This document shows positions 1 through 6,206 of a DNA stretch of 6,321 nt, piece by piece; position 1 is the stretch's first letter, and each line of letters starts with the position of its first letter. Source of the stretch: Pseudomonadota bacterium (lineage in GTDB: Bacteria > Pseudomonadota > Gammaproteobacteria > Burkholderiales > Thiobacillaceae); the NCBI GenBank assembly GCA_021780975.1, contig JAJXXS010000378.1, positions 1 through 6,321 on the forward strand. Direction: 5' to 3'. Made by a program: the position numbers and the translations under genes. A model generated the notes under the pieces. The model was not told the DNA's origin. It searched no databases and was given only the letters and a program-made list of their open reading frames with translations.

Positions 1-1
1 C

Positions 2-760
2 CAGGCAGAGGCGCTGCACCAGGCCTGGTGCAGCGGTGAGCTCGCTGCGCAGGACGGCGGCGCGCCCGAGTCCTTGCCCACGCCGGGCCGGCCCGAGCGC
101 CCGCTGCTGGTGGCGCCGCAGGAGGTTCCCCGGCGCAATCCGCGCAGCCGCCCCGGGCATGCGGCCCTGCTGCATGCCCTGGCCCACATCGAGTTCAACG
201 CCATCAACCTGGCCCTCGACGCCGCTTACCGCTTTCGCGACCTGCCGCACGCGTACTACGGCGACTGGCTGCAGGTCGCGGCCGAGGAGGCTAGGCATTT
301 CTCTCTGCTGCGCGCGCATCTGCAAAGTCTGGGCTATGACTACGGCGATTTCCCCGCTCACGATGGCTTGTGGGAGATGGCCGTGAAGACCGCCCACGAT
401 GCCCTGGTGCGCATGGCGCTGGTGCCGCGCGTGCTGGAAGCCCGCGGCCTGGACGCGACGCCGGCGATACGCGCGAAACTGCTGGACATCGGTGACGCGC
501 AGGCAGCGGCCATCCTGGATGTGATCGAGCGCGACGAGGTGGGCCATGTGGCCATCGGCAACCGCTGGTATTTCCATCTCTGCGAGGAGCGCGGCCTGGA
601 GCCGCTGGAGACGTTTCGCCAACTCATCAAGCAATATGACGCCCCTCCGCTCAGGCCGCCTTTCAACTGGGCGGCAAGAACCCGCGCGGGATTTCGCGCC
701 GAAGAGCTTGCTTGGCTGCATGCGTTGGAAACGGCGCGCCAGCCACAGCCGCCGCGCTAG
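2..760 (+). CDS. DUF455 family ferritin-like protein (5' partial)
   Basis: This frame is open from the left edge to a TAG stop, giving 252 visible residues. The first possible in-window start, a TTG at 74, falls inside a continuous open frame, so the true start probably lies a few dozen codons upstream of the window. The protein matches the DUF455 family, which belongs to the ferritin-like superfamily. The visible markers are a GRPERP segment near 86-103, HIEFNAINLALD (Glu codon at 191), an EARH motif (Glu 287, His 296) and DEVGH (Glu 536, His 545). One Glu followed by two ExxH motifs is the usual four-helix di-metal carboxylate pattern, so a bound di-iron or similar centre is likely. The biochemical role of DUF455 proteins is not well established and I do not assign one. 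No signal peptide is visible; it is probably cytoplasmic. The gene ends 152 bases before dps. Confidence 0.88.
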   Translation, partial: QAEALHQAWCSGELAAQDGGAPESLPTPGRPERPLLVAPQEVPRRNPRSRPGHAALLHALAHIEFNAINLALDAAYRFRDLPHAYYGDWLQVAAEEARHFSLLRAHLQSLGYDYGDFPAHDGLWEMAVKTAHDALVRMALVPRVLEARGLDATPAIRAKLLDIGDAQAAAILDVIERDEVGHVAIGNRWYFHLCEERGLEPLETFRQLIKQYDAPPLRPPFNWAARTRAGFRAEELAWLHALETARQPQPPR

Positions 761-794
761 GGAAACGCTGCCCCGCGGGCTGGTGCCGCCGAGG

Positions 795-823
795 TTGGCC
801 GAGGCCCGGCGGTTCGCTACCAT
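795..823 (+). promoter_or_regulatory. weak candidate sigma70-type promoter for dps
   Basis: TTGGCC (795-800) and TACCAT (818-823) are separated by 17 bases, each matching four of six consensus positions. It sits in the only moderately AT-rich patch between the DUF455 gene and dps, about 90 bases upstream of the dps start. Such matches arise by chance, so this is a weak proposal. I saw no convincing OxyR or Fur operator. Confidence 0.2.
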
Positions 824-901
824 AGTAACGAGTCGGCTCGATAAGAAACGCCAGGGATGCCTGGCAATAGACGCGGAGCAGTTGGCGATTTTTTCAACCC
901 T

Positions 902-906
902 AGGAG
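902..906 (+). promoter_or_regulatory. ribosome binding site of dps
   Basis: AGGAG lies six bases before the GTG at 913. It fixes GTG as the start, since no ATG in this frame precedes the conserved Dps body. Confidence 0.8.
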
Positions 907-912
907 ATTTCC

Positions 913-1428
913 GTGAGCAAGAAAAGCAATGCCAAGACCTTGTTGGCTTCGTCCTCACCGATACACATCGGCATTGCCGACAAGGATCGCGAAGCCATCG
1001 CCAGCCAGCTCAGCGCGCTGCTGGCCGACACCTACACGCTCTATCTCACCACCCACAATTTCCACTGGAACGTCACCGGGCCCATGTTCAACACCCTGCA
1101 CCTGATGTTCATGACGCAATACACCGAACTGTGGAATGCCGTCGATCCGATCGCCGAGCGCATCCGTGCCCTGGGCTTCGCAGTGCCCGGCTCCTACAAG
1201 GATTTCGGCGCCCGCACCAGCATCGAGGACGTGCCTTCCACGCCGCCCAAGGCGCAGGACATGATACGCATCCTGGTGCAGGGCCACGAGGCCGTGGCCA
1301 AGACAGCGCGCCAGGTGTTCACTGTGGCGGATCGCGCCAACGACCAGCCTACTGCGGACCTGTTGACGCAGCGCCTGGACATCCATGAAAAAACCGCCTG
1401 GATGCTGCGTTCATTGCTGGAGGGCTGA
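913..1428 (+). CDS. dps: Dps family DNA-protection / iron-storage ferritin
   Basis: This is a 171-residue protein, normal for Dps. The family assembles into dodecamers that oxidise and store iron, usually with hydrogen peroxide, and several members also bind DNA in starved or oxidatively stressed cells. The signature is clear: HNFHWNVTGPMF (residues 48-59), LHLMF (62-66), then the second half of the ferroxidase site, VDPIAERIRALG (77-88). Expected inter-subunit iron ligands His51, His63, Asp78 and Glu82 are present. Position 67, usually Asp or Glu, is Met here. The short N-terminal tail has four lysines (residues 3, 4, 8 and 24) and could contribute to DNA binding, but this is inference. The GTG start is supported by the AGGAG upstream. 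Its own RBS and a 152-base leader suggest separate transcription from the DUF455 gene. Expression control is not evident from the sequence. Confidence 0.96.
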   Translation: MSKKSNAKTLLASSSPIHIGIADKDREAIASQLSALLADTYTLYLTTHNFHWNVTGPMFNTLHLMFMTQYTELWNAVDPIAERIRALGFAVPGSYKDFGARTSIEDVPSTPPKAQDMIRILVQGHEAVAKTARQVFTVADRANDQPTADLLTQRLDIHEKTAWMLRSLLEG

Positions 1429-1439
1429 CGGCGAAAGGA

Positions 1440-1470
1440 GGCAGGGACAGGCGCAACTGGGCTGCCTGCC
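1440..1470 (+). other. inverted repeat downstream of dps
   Basis: GGCAGG (1440-1445) and CCTGCC (1465-1470) can pair across a 19-base loop just after the dps stop; CAGGC (1448-1452) and GCCTG (1464-1468) offer an alternative pairing. No T-tract follows, so it is at best a weak transcription end. The rest of the 209-base gap up to 1637 shows no gene or clear promoter. Confidence 0.2.
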
Positions 1471-1623
1471 CCTGGAATGCGGTCGCGTGTCGTTCTCCTG
1501 CACCATTGCCAAAGGCTGCCAAAACCATGACCATGTCGCAGCGGGGGAGGAGACGCCACCCGCGCTTGATCCCCCCCGGGCGTCATGCGGCGCGCTGCGG
1601 GGCATTGTCTAACCACCAATCAA

Positions 1624-1628
1624 CAAGG
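1624..1628 (+). promoter_or_regulatory. ribosome binding site of the DsrE-family gene
   Basis: AAGGA lies nine bases before the ATG at 1638. This, with the signal peptide beginning exactly there, decides the start over the earlier in-frame ATG at 1506. Confidence 0.65.
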
Positions 1629-1637
1629 ACAGCAACT

Positions 1638-2081
1638 ATGCAGAAATTTTTATCCCGTGTTGTGTTTCTTTCCATGGCCGCGGCCATGGCTTTTCAGGTC
1701 AAGGCGGCTGACGTGCCTGCAGCCCCCGCCGCCAAGGGACCCATGAAGGTTCTGCTGGAAGTCGACAGCTCCAGCCCGGAAGTCTGGCATACCACTATCG
1801 CCACGACCAACCAGATCATGCATGTTGTGGGCATGGACAATGCCAAGGTCGAGGTGGTGGCCTGGGGCCCCGGCATCAAATTTCTGCTGAAGAAATCCCC
1901 TTATGCTTCCGACATCCAGAGCCTCGCCAGCTACGGCGTGGAATTCTCCGCCTGCGGCAATACCATGAAGGCGTTGCATCTCACCAAGGCCAACCTCGCC
2001 GAGGGAGTGACGGTGGTGCCTGGCGCCATCGGCGAGATCGTCAAGCGCGATCATGAAGGCTGGACCGAGATCAGGATGTAA
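1638..2081 (+). CDS. exported DsrE-family protein
   Basis: The protein has 147 residues. The N-terminus is a signal peptide: a short basic start (Lys3, Arg7), a hydrophobic stretch over residues 8-19, and a probable signal peptidase I site after VKA at residue 23. The mature part resembles the DsrE/DsrF-like fold, with MKVLLEVDSS as the first beta strand (36-45), KVEVVAWGPGIKFL (70-83) as the second strand and turn, and VEFSACGNTM (101-110) carrying the only cysteine, Cys106. A GVTVVPGAIGEIV segment follows near the C-terminus. DsrE-family proteins in sulfur oxidisers carry or transfer sulfur on such a cysteine, but those are cytoplasmic complexes. For this periplasmic single-domain form the role is unknown, and persulfide handling is only an inference. 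No sulfur-metabolism genes are visible nearby. The gene appears to stand alone, with 209 bases before it and 170 bases after it. Confidence 0.85.
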   Translation: MQKFLSRVVFLSMAAAMAFQVKAADVPAAPAAKGPMKVLLEVDSSSPEVWHTTIATTNQIMHVVGMDNAKVEVVAWGPGIKFLLKKSPYASDIQSLASYGVEFSACGNTMKALHLTKANLAEGVTVVPGAIGEIVKRDHEGWTEIRM

Positions 2082-2082
2082 G

Positions 2083-2135
2083 CCGGCGAGCGCAAGGCCG
2101 CCAGTGCCGACGGTGGCCTGCGTAACGGCCGCCGG
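2083..2135 (+). other. long imperfect hairpin after the DsrE-family gene
   Basis: AGGCCGCC (2095-2102) pairs with GGTGGCCT (2112-2119) with one G-T wobble and a nine-base loop. The stem extends outward through CGC/GCG (2091-2093 with 2120-2122) and CCGGCG/CGCCGG (2083-2088 with 2130-2135). It starts two bases after the stop codon. There is no T-tract, so it may be a 3' mRNA-stabilising stem or a weak or Rho-assisted end of transcription. Confidence 0.45.
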
Positions 2136-2179
2136 TTATCGAGCGCGGCGGCGTCTTGCCGCTCGCTGACATCTCTGCA

Positions 2180-2201
2180 CGCGGCGCGGCATCGCGCCGT
2201 G
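2180..2201 (+). other. GC-rich hairpin in the leader of the transporter operon
   Basis: CGGCGCG (2182-2188) and CGCGCCG (2193-2199) are perfect inverted repeats around a GCAT tetraloop, extendable by a G-T and a C-G pair to nine base pairs. It lies about 50 bases upstream of the ATPase gene start and has no T-tract. It could be transcribed as leader structure of the operon mRNA; no known riboswitch class is recognised. Confidence 0.4.
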
Positions 2202-2251
2202 GCGCCTGCTTCGCTTCAGGCTAAGCGCCGCCTGCTCCGTCGCAGAGCGCC

Positions 2252-3340
2252 GTGGCCCTACTTGAGATCCGCCATGTCACCAAGCGCTTTGGTGGCCTGG
2301 CTGCGGTCAGCGATGCAAGCCTGGAAATCCAGCCAGGCGAATTTTTTACCCTGCTCGGCCCCTCGGGCTGCGGCAAGACCACCTTGCTGCGGATGATCGC
2401 AGGATTTGACGTGCCCGACGCCGGCCAGATCTTGCTCGACGGGGTGGATTTAGCAGCCACTCCGCCGGAACGCCGCCCCTTTCATACCGTGTTTCAGAGC
2501 TATGCGCTGTTTCCCCACATGACCGTGGCCGACAACATCGCCTTTCCCCTGCGCATGGCCAAGGTGGACGAGCGGAAACTCGCGGCGCGGGTGGCGGCGG
2601 CCTTGGGGGAGGTCAGGCTCCAGGACATGGGCACGCGCTACCCGAACGCGTTGTCGGGCGGGCAGAAACAGCGTGTGGCCCTTGCCAGGGCGCTGATAGA
2701 CCGCCCGCGCCTGCTGCTGCTCGACGAGCCACTGGCAGCGCTCGATCTCAAACTGCGCGAGCAGATGCAGAGCGAACTCATCAGCCTGCAGAAGGACGTC
2801 GGCATCACCTTTGTCTATGTCACCCATGACCAGGGCGAGGCGTTGGCGTTATCCCACCGGATTGCGGTCATGAACGAAGGCAGGGTCTCCCAGATCGGCA
2901 CGCCGGATGAGGTGTACGAGTTTCCTGCAAACCGCTTCGTCGCCGATTTCATTGGCACCTGCAATCTTCTGGACGCTCGCGTCATGGCCCTGGACGGCGA
3001 AAGAGTCACGTTAAACGTGGCAGGTCTGGGAACCGTCCGGGCCTGGAGCAGCCGGCCCTGCCAGCAGGGGGATCGCGGCGTACTCGCTCTGCGCCCGGAG
3101 AAAATACAACTCGACCGCGCCCCCTCGTCAGGTGGGGAGGCAAGCCATTTCTTGGGTACGATACGCGGCCAGATGTATCTCGGTGATGTGACAGTCTATA
3201 AAGTGGAAATCGGCAACGCTGTCCTGGTCGAGGCGCTGTTGCCGAACTCGACGGCGCGTGGCGCAAGATTGTTCGCTCCTGGCGACCAGATCTACCTGTC
3301 CTGGGGATACGATGCCGGGCGCTTTATCCACGATGGTTAG
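2252..3340 (+). CDS. potA: polyamine-type ABC transporter ATP-binding protein (PotA-like)
   Basis: This 362-residue protein is the motor of the importer and works as a cytoplasmic dimer on the PotB/PotC-like permeases. All nucleotide-binding elements are intact: Walker A GPSGCGKT (36-43), Q-loop at Gln82 in FQSYALFPH, ABC signature LSGGQ (134-138), Walker B LLLLDEP (154-160) with Asp158/Glu159, D-loop LAALD (161-165) and switch His192 in VTHDQ. The region after about residue 235 is the regulatory TOBE-type extension seen in the PotA/MalK group, including LRPEKI near 279. GEFFTLLGPSGCGKTTLLRMIAGF is typical of PotA rather than sugar-type ATPases. The GTG at 2252 is the only reasonable start: the frame closes at TAA 2222, and the conserved N-terminus begins at once. 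No good Shine-Dalgarno sequence precedes it. It is the first gene of a four-gene operon; the substrate is assigned mainly from gene order and family. Confidence 0.95.
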   Translation: MALLEIRHVTKRFGGLAAVSDASLEIQPGEFFTLLGPSGCGKTTLLRMIAGFDVPDAGQILLDGVDLAATPPERRPFHTVFQSYALFPHMTVADNIAFPLRMAKVDERKLAARVAAALGEVRLQDMGTRYPNALSGGQKQRVALARALIDRPRLLLLDEPLAALDLKLREQMQSELISLQKDVGITFVYVTHDQGEALALSHRIAVMNEGRVSQIGTPDEVYEFPANRFVADFIGTCNLLDARVMALDGERVTLNVAGLGTVRAWSSRPCQQGDRGVLALRPEKIQLDRAPSSGGEASHFLGTIRGQMYLGDVTVYKVEIGNAVLVEALLPNSTARGARLFAPGDQIYLSWGYDAGRFIHDG

Positions 3341-3360
3341 GGAACGCCCTGTGAAGCGGC

Positions 3361-4326
3361 GTGGAGACGATCCTGACTCCTTCGAATATCCGCCGGCGAG
3401 TGCCCGCCGGTTTCGGAAAATCCTCCTTGGGCGTTGAGCAGGCTCGGGGTGTGCGGCGCTTGCTGGTCTGGCCGCCGCAGGCTTATCTGATCGCGTTTTT
3501 CCTTGTGCCGACGCTCATCATGGTGGCATCGTCGTTTGCCTGGCCCGGCGAGGAGGGGGGCCTGTCCTCCTTTTGGGTACGGGACGCGCAAGGGATCCAC
3601 TTTGATCTTACGTTCGACAATTACCGGGATATATTCACCTCCAGGCTCTTTCTCGTCCTGTTCGCCAGATCCTTGGGGTATGCGGGGCTGACCACCGCCA
3701 GCTGCCTGCTGGCCGCCTATCCTCTGGCGCTCGTGATTGCCAGGAGCGCAGGCAAATACCGCAATCTCCTGCTGCTCATGGTGATCGTTCCCTTCTGGAC
3801 CAACTTTCTCATCCGCATCTATGCGCTGATGATCATCCTCGGCCCACAGGCGGCGCTTGCGCGGATATTGAACGCCCTTCTGGATTGGGTAGGGCTGACG
3901 CCCGTCAGCCTGCTTTTCTCGCCCTTTGCCGTCCTGGTGGGCATGGTGTACATCTATCTGCCCTTCATGGTTCTTCCGCTCTACGCCAATCTGGAAAAAC
4001 ATGACCCGGATCTTCTGGATGCCGCCAGGGATCTGGGGGCTGGCTCCTGGCAGCGCTTCTGGCGCATCACCTTCCCGCTTTCGTTGCCGGGTGTCATGGC
4101 CGGATCGGCGCTCGTGTTCATCCCTGCGCTGGGGGCCTTCGCGGTGCCTGATATCTTGGGGGGAACGCGCGGCATCATGATCGGCAATGTCATCAAGATG
4201 CAGTTTCTCGAAGCGCGCGACTGGCCCTTCGGCAGCGCCTTGTCGATCATGCTCACCTTGCTGGCCCTGGTCGTCACGGGGTTGGCCGCCTGGCTGGCAC
4301 GGCGCAAGGTGGGGGCCGGTGTCTAG
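3361..4326 (+). CDS. potB: polyamine-type ABC transporter permease (PotB-like)
   Basis: This is a 321-residue inner-membrane permease of the binding-protein-dependent type. Six hydrophobic segments fit residues about 41-59, 104-127, 135-160, 184-208, 245-266 and 292-314. The cytoplasmic EAA loop, which docks onto the ATPase, lies between the fourth and fifth: DAARDLGAGSWQRFWRITFP begins at residue 220, with the conserved Gly at 226. The protein is longer than E. coli PotB (about 275-285) mainly through a hydrophilic N-terminal tail of about 40 residues. GTG 3361 is the first start after an in-frame TGA at 3352, but the ribosome binding site is poor (GAAG at 3353-3356). A later start such as TTG 3427 cannot be excluded. 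It begins 20 bases after potA stops and overlaps potC by eight bases, so coupled translation is likely. Confidence 0.93.
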   Translation: METILTPSNIRRRVPAGFGKSSLGVEQARGVRRLLVWPPQAYLIAFFLVPTLIMVASSFAWPGEEGGLSSFWVRDAQGIHFDLTFDNYRDIFTSRLFLVLFARSLGYAGLTTASCLLAAYPLALVIARSAGKYRNLLLLMVIVPFWTNFLIRIYALMIILGPQAALARILNALLDWVGLTPVSLLFSPFAVLVGMVYIYLPFMVLPLYANLEKHDPDLLDAARDLGAGSWQRFWRITFPLSLPGVMAGSALVFIPALGAFAVPDILGGTRGIMIGNVIKMQFLEARDWPFGSALSIMLTLLALVVTGLAAWLARRKVGAGV

Positions 4327-5098
4327 CCAAAGGTCGCGCCGGCTGCTCTGCGCGGCGGCAGGGGTGTATCTCTTTTTGTATCTGCCGCTCGTGGTCGTGG
4401 TCGCCTATTCCTTTAACCAGTCCAGGTTGGGCGCGGAGTGGACGGGCTTCACGCTGCACTGGTACCAGGTCTTGTTCGCGGATGCGGAAATGATGCGGGC
4501 GGCCTGGAATTCGCTCGTCATAGGCCTGGTGGCCAGCGTAAGTGCGACCGTTTTCGGCACCCTGGCGGGACTGGCCTTGCACAAATTCCGCTTGCGCCTG
4601 CTCCCGGTTCTCATAGTCACGCCCCTGGCCATACCCGACATACTCTGGGGGGTAAGCCTGCTGGTTTTTTTCGTGCTGCTTAATCTCACGCTGGGAATGC
4701 TGTCCGTCATCCTGGCGCACGTGGCGTTCTGCATTTCCTATGTGGCGGTTGTCATACGCGCGCGCTTGAGCGGCATGGACGAGTCGCTGGTGGAAGCGGC
4801 GCGCGATCTGGGAGCGACTGCCTGGGGAAGCTTCCGCTTCGTCACACTGCCGCTCATGGCGCCTGGGATCATCGCCGGCGCTCTGCTCGCCTTCACCATG
4901 TCGATTGACGATTTTGTGATCACCTTCTTCACCGCAGGGGTGGGGACGACCACGCTGCCGCTGAAGATCTACACCATGATCAAGGTAACCGTCACACCCG
5001 AGATCAATGCGGTTTCGACGCTGTTGATGGTGTTGACCATGCTCCTTGTGCTCGCCATCGCCAGGCTTTCCCCACAAATTCCGAGCGGCAAGCCGTGA
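4319..5098 (+). CDS. potC: polyamine-type ABC transporter permease (PotC-like)
   Basis: This 259-residue protein is the second permease and pairs with the PotB-like subunit to form the channel. A first hydrophobic segment runs from about residue 9 to 32 (VYLFLYLPLVVVVAYSF within it). The EAA loop, EAARDLGATAWGSFRFVTLP, begins at Glu159, and FTMSIDDFVITFF, highly typical of PotC/PotI, follows. The length agrees with E. coli PotC (264). I chose GTG 4319 because AAGGTG at 4306-4311 sits seven bases upstream, it yields the usual PotC N-terminus, and it overlaps the potB stop by eight bases. The same frame is open further upstream to an ATG at 4187, but that portion lies wholly inside potB and encodes nothing recognisable. 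It ends in GTGA, shared with the next start. Confidence 0.94.
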   Translation: MSSQRSRRLLCAAAGVYLFLYLPLVVVVAYSFNQSRLGAEWTGFTLHWYQVLFADAEMMRAAWNSLVIGLVASVSATVFGTLAGLALHKFRLRLLPVLIVTPLAIPDILWGVSLLVFFVLLNLTLGMLSVILAHVAFCISYVAVVIRARLSGMDESLVEAARDLGATAWGSFRFVTLPLMAPGIIAGALLAFTMSIDDFVITFFTAGVGTTTLPLKIYTMIKVTVTPEINAVSTLLMVLTMLLVLAIARLSPQIPSGKP

Positions 5099-6165
5099 GT
5101 GCGCCGACGAAGGTCATCCTGCTCGCCATGCTCGCACTGTTTTCTTGCGCGGCAACGGCAGCCGATGTGCTGCGCATATACAACTGGAACAACTACATCG
5201 CGCCGGAAACCCTGGAGCGGTTCGAGACGGAATGCAAATGCCGGGTGTCTTACGATACCTATGGATCGAACGAGGAGCTCCTGGCCAAAATTGCCGCGGG
5301 CGCGACCGGTTACGACCTGCTCGTGCCGACAGGGAATGCCGTTGAGTCGCTGATCAAGCAGCACGCCTTGCTGCCTCTGGACAAGCGCAAGCTGCCAAAT
5401 CTGGGCAACATCGGGGCCGCCTATCTCGATCGCTTTTTTGATCCCGGCAATGTCTATTCCGTGCCGTATGCGTATACCGTCACCCTGATAGGTTATAACG
5501 AGCAGAAGCTGCATCAGCTTGGCATTCCCACTAATACCTGGGCGGCAATTTTCGAGCCGCGCTACCTGCGCAAGCTGAAGGGGCGGGTGACGGTGCTGGA
5601 TGATCCCCGCGAATTGATGGCGGCAGCCCTCCTGTATCTAGGCTATTCAGTGAACGACCCCAACGAGACGCACTGGCGCGAGGCGGCCGGGGTCATCATG
5701 CGGGCCAAGAAATACTGGGCGGCTTTCAACAACACCAGCTATATCAGGCTCATCGCCGCGGGCGACATCTGGCTGGCCCAGGGCTATTCCAACGACTTTT
5801 TTCAGGCTGGGTTGGAAGCCCGCAAGGCAGGCAAGAATTTCACCATAGGGTCCGTCATTCCTGAGCAAGGAGCGGTTTTGTCGCTCGACAGCATGGTAAT
5901 TCCCAGGCATGCCCCGCGTCCTGACCTGGCCTACCGCTTCGTCAATTTCATGCTGGCCGGAAGCAATTCTGCCGAACTCACCAACCTGATCGGGTCGGGC
6001 AACCCGAATGTCGCGGCGCTGCCATACATCAAACCGGCGATTGCAGCGACAGCAGCGATCTTCCCGGACCGCCAGACGCTTGCGCGTCTGGAACAGCTGA
6101 GGGATCTCACTCGGCGCCAGCGCCAGTTGCTGAACCGTCTGTGGACCGAGATCAAGCTCTACTGA
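5095..6165 (+). CDS. potD: periplasmic polyamine-type substrate-binding protein (PotD/PotF-like)
   Basis: This 356-residue protein is the ligand-capturing subunit. A signal peptide spans residues 1 to about 23, with ATA/AD as the likely signal peptidase I site. Cys18 in LFSC loosely resembles a lipobox, but Phe at -2 is atypical. The mature protein starts with the family hallmark VLRIYNWNNYI (Trp31, Tyr34), then YDTYGSNEELLAKI (53-66), YDLLVPT (73-79), DPGNVYSVPYAYT, and LDDPRE with Asp170 and Glu173, equivalent to the amine-binding Asp168 and Glu171 of E. coli PotD. WLAQGYSND (226-234) and LDS (264-266) match the second-lobe strands. Several aromatic pocket positions of PotD are changed, so the exact ligand (spermidine, putrescine or something else) is open. 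Cys47 and Cys49 form a CxC pair. The GTG start overlaps the potC stop as GTGA, with little Shine-Dalgarno sequence, suggesting translational coupling. Confidence 0.93.
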   Translation: MSAPTKVILLAMLALFSCAATAADVLRIYNWNNYIAPETLERFETECKCRVSYDTYGSNEELLAKIAAGATGYDLLVPTGNAVESLIKQHALLPLDKRKLPNLGNIGAAYLDRFFDPGNVYSVPYAYTVTLIGYNEQKLHQLGIPTNTWAAIFEPRYLRKLKGRVTVLDDPRELMAAALLYLGYSVNDPNETHWREAAGVIMRAKKYWAAFNNTSYIRLIAAGDIWLAQGYSNDFFQAGLEARKAGKNFTIGSVIPEQGAVLSLDSMVIPRHAPRPDLAYRFVNFMLAGSNSAELTNLIGSGNPNVAALPYIKPAIAATAAIFPDRQTLARLEQLRDLTRRQRQLLNRLWTEIKLY

Positions 6166-6177
6166 GACAGGGCAGAG

Positions 6178-6201
6178 TGGGGTGCCATGCTGGCACGCCC
6201 A
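6178..6201. terminator. candidate hairpin between convergent genes
   Basis: GTGCC (6182-6186) and GGCAC (6192-6196) pair around an ATGCT loop. The stem is extended by TGGG (6178-6181) with CCCA (6198-6201) across one bulged G. It lies 12 bases after the operon's last stop codon and just beyond the stop of the minus-strand gene, where a bidirectional terminator would be expected. No clear T-tract exists on either strand, so intrinsic termination is unproven. Confidence 0.4.
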
Positions 6202-6206
6202 GGGGA

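Noticed and set aside
850..865. Small inverted repeat GCCAGG / CCTGGC before dps as an operator or terminator
   Set aside because: Six base pairs with a four-base loop, no T-tract and no match to an operator I know. It is easily expected by chance in GC-rich DNA.
546..1388. Plus-strand open frame of 280 codons spanning the DUF455 and dps genes
   Set aside because: It overlaps two well-supported genes in another frame, and its translation is Arg/Ser/His-rich without family features.
1571..1580. Run of seven C followed by GGG upstream of the DsrE-family gene as a phase-variable tract
   Set aside because: It lies about 60 bases before the start codon, outside any supported gene or promoter spacer, and is short for slippage control.
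1506..1637. N-terminal extension of the DsrE-family protein from ATG 1506
   Set aside because: The extension is Arg/Pro-rich and would bury the signal peptide that begins at ATG 1638, which has an AAGGA ribosome binding site.
3337..4002. Minus-strand open frame (221 codons) opposite the PotB-like gene
   Set aside because: It is low-complexity and hydrophilic, with no motif, and mirrors the membrane-protein codons on the other strand.
4187..4318. Upstream start for the PotC-like gene at ATG 4187
   Set aside because: It would overlap the PotB-like gene by 140 bases and add Ser/Trp/Pro-rich sequence unlike the family; GTG 4319 has a Shine-Dalgarno sequence.
4274..5077. Long minus-strand open frame (267 codons) opposite the PotC-like gene
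   Set aside because: It is antisense to a clear permease gene. Its composition is rich in His, Gln, Arg and Gly, as expected when hydrophobic codons are read backwards, and it contains no recognisable domain.
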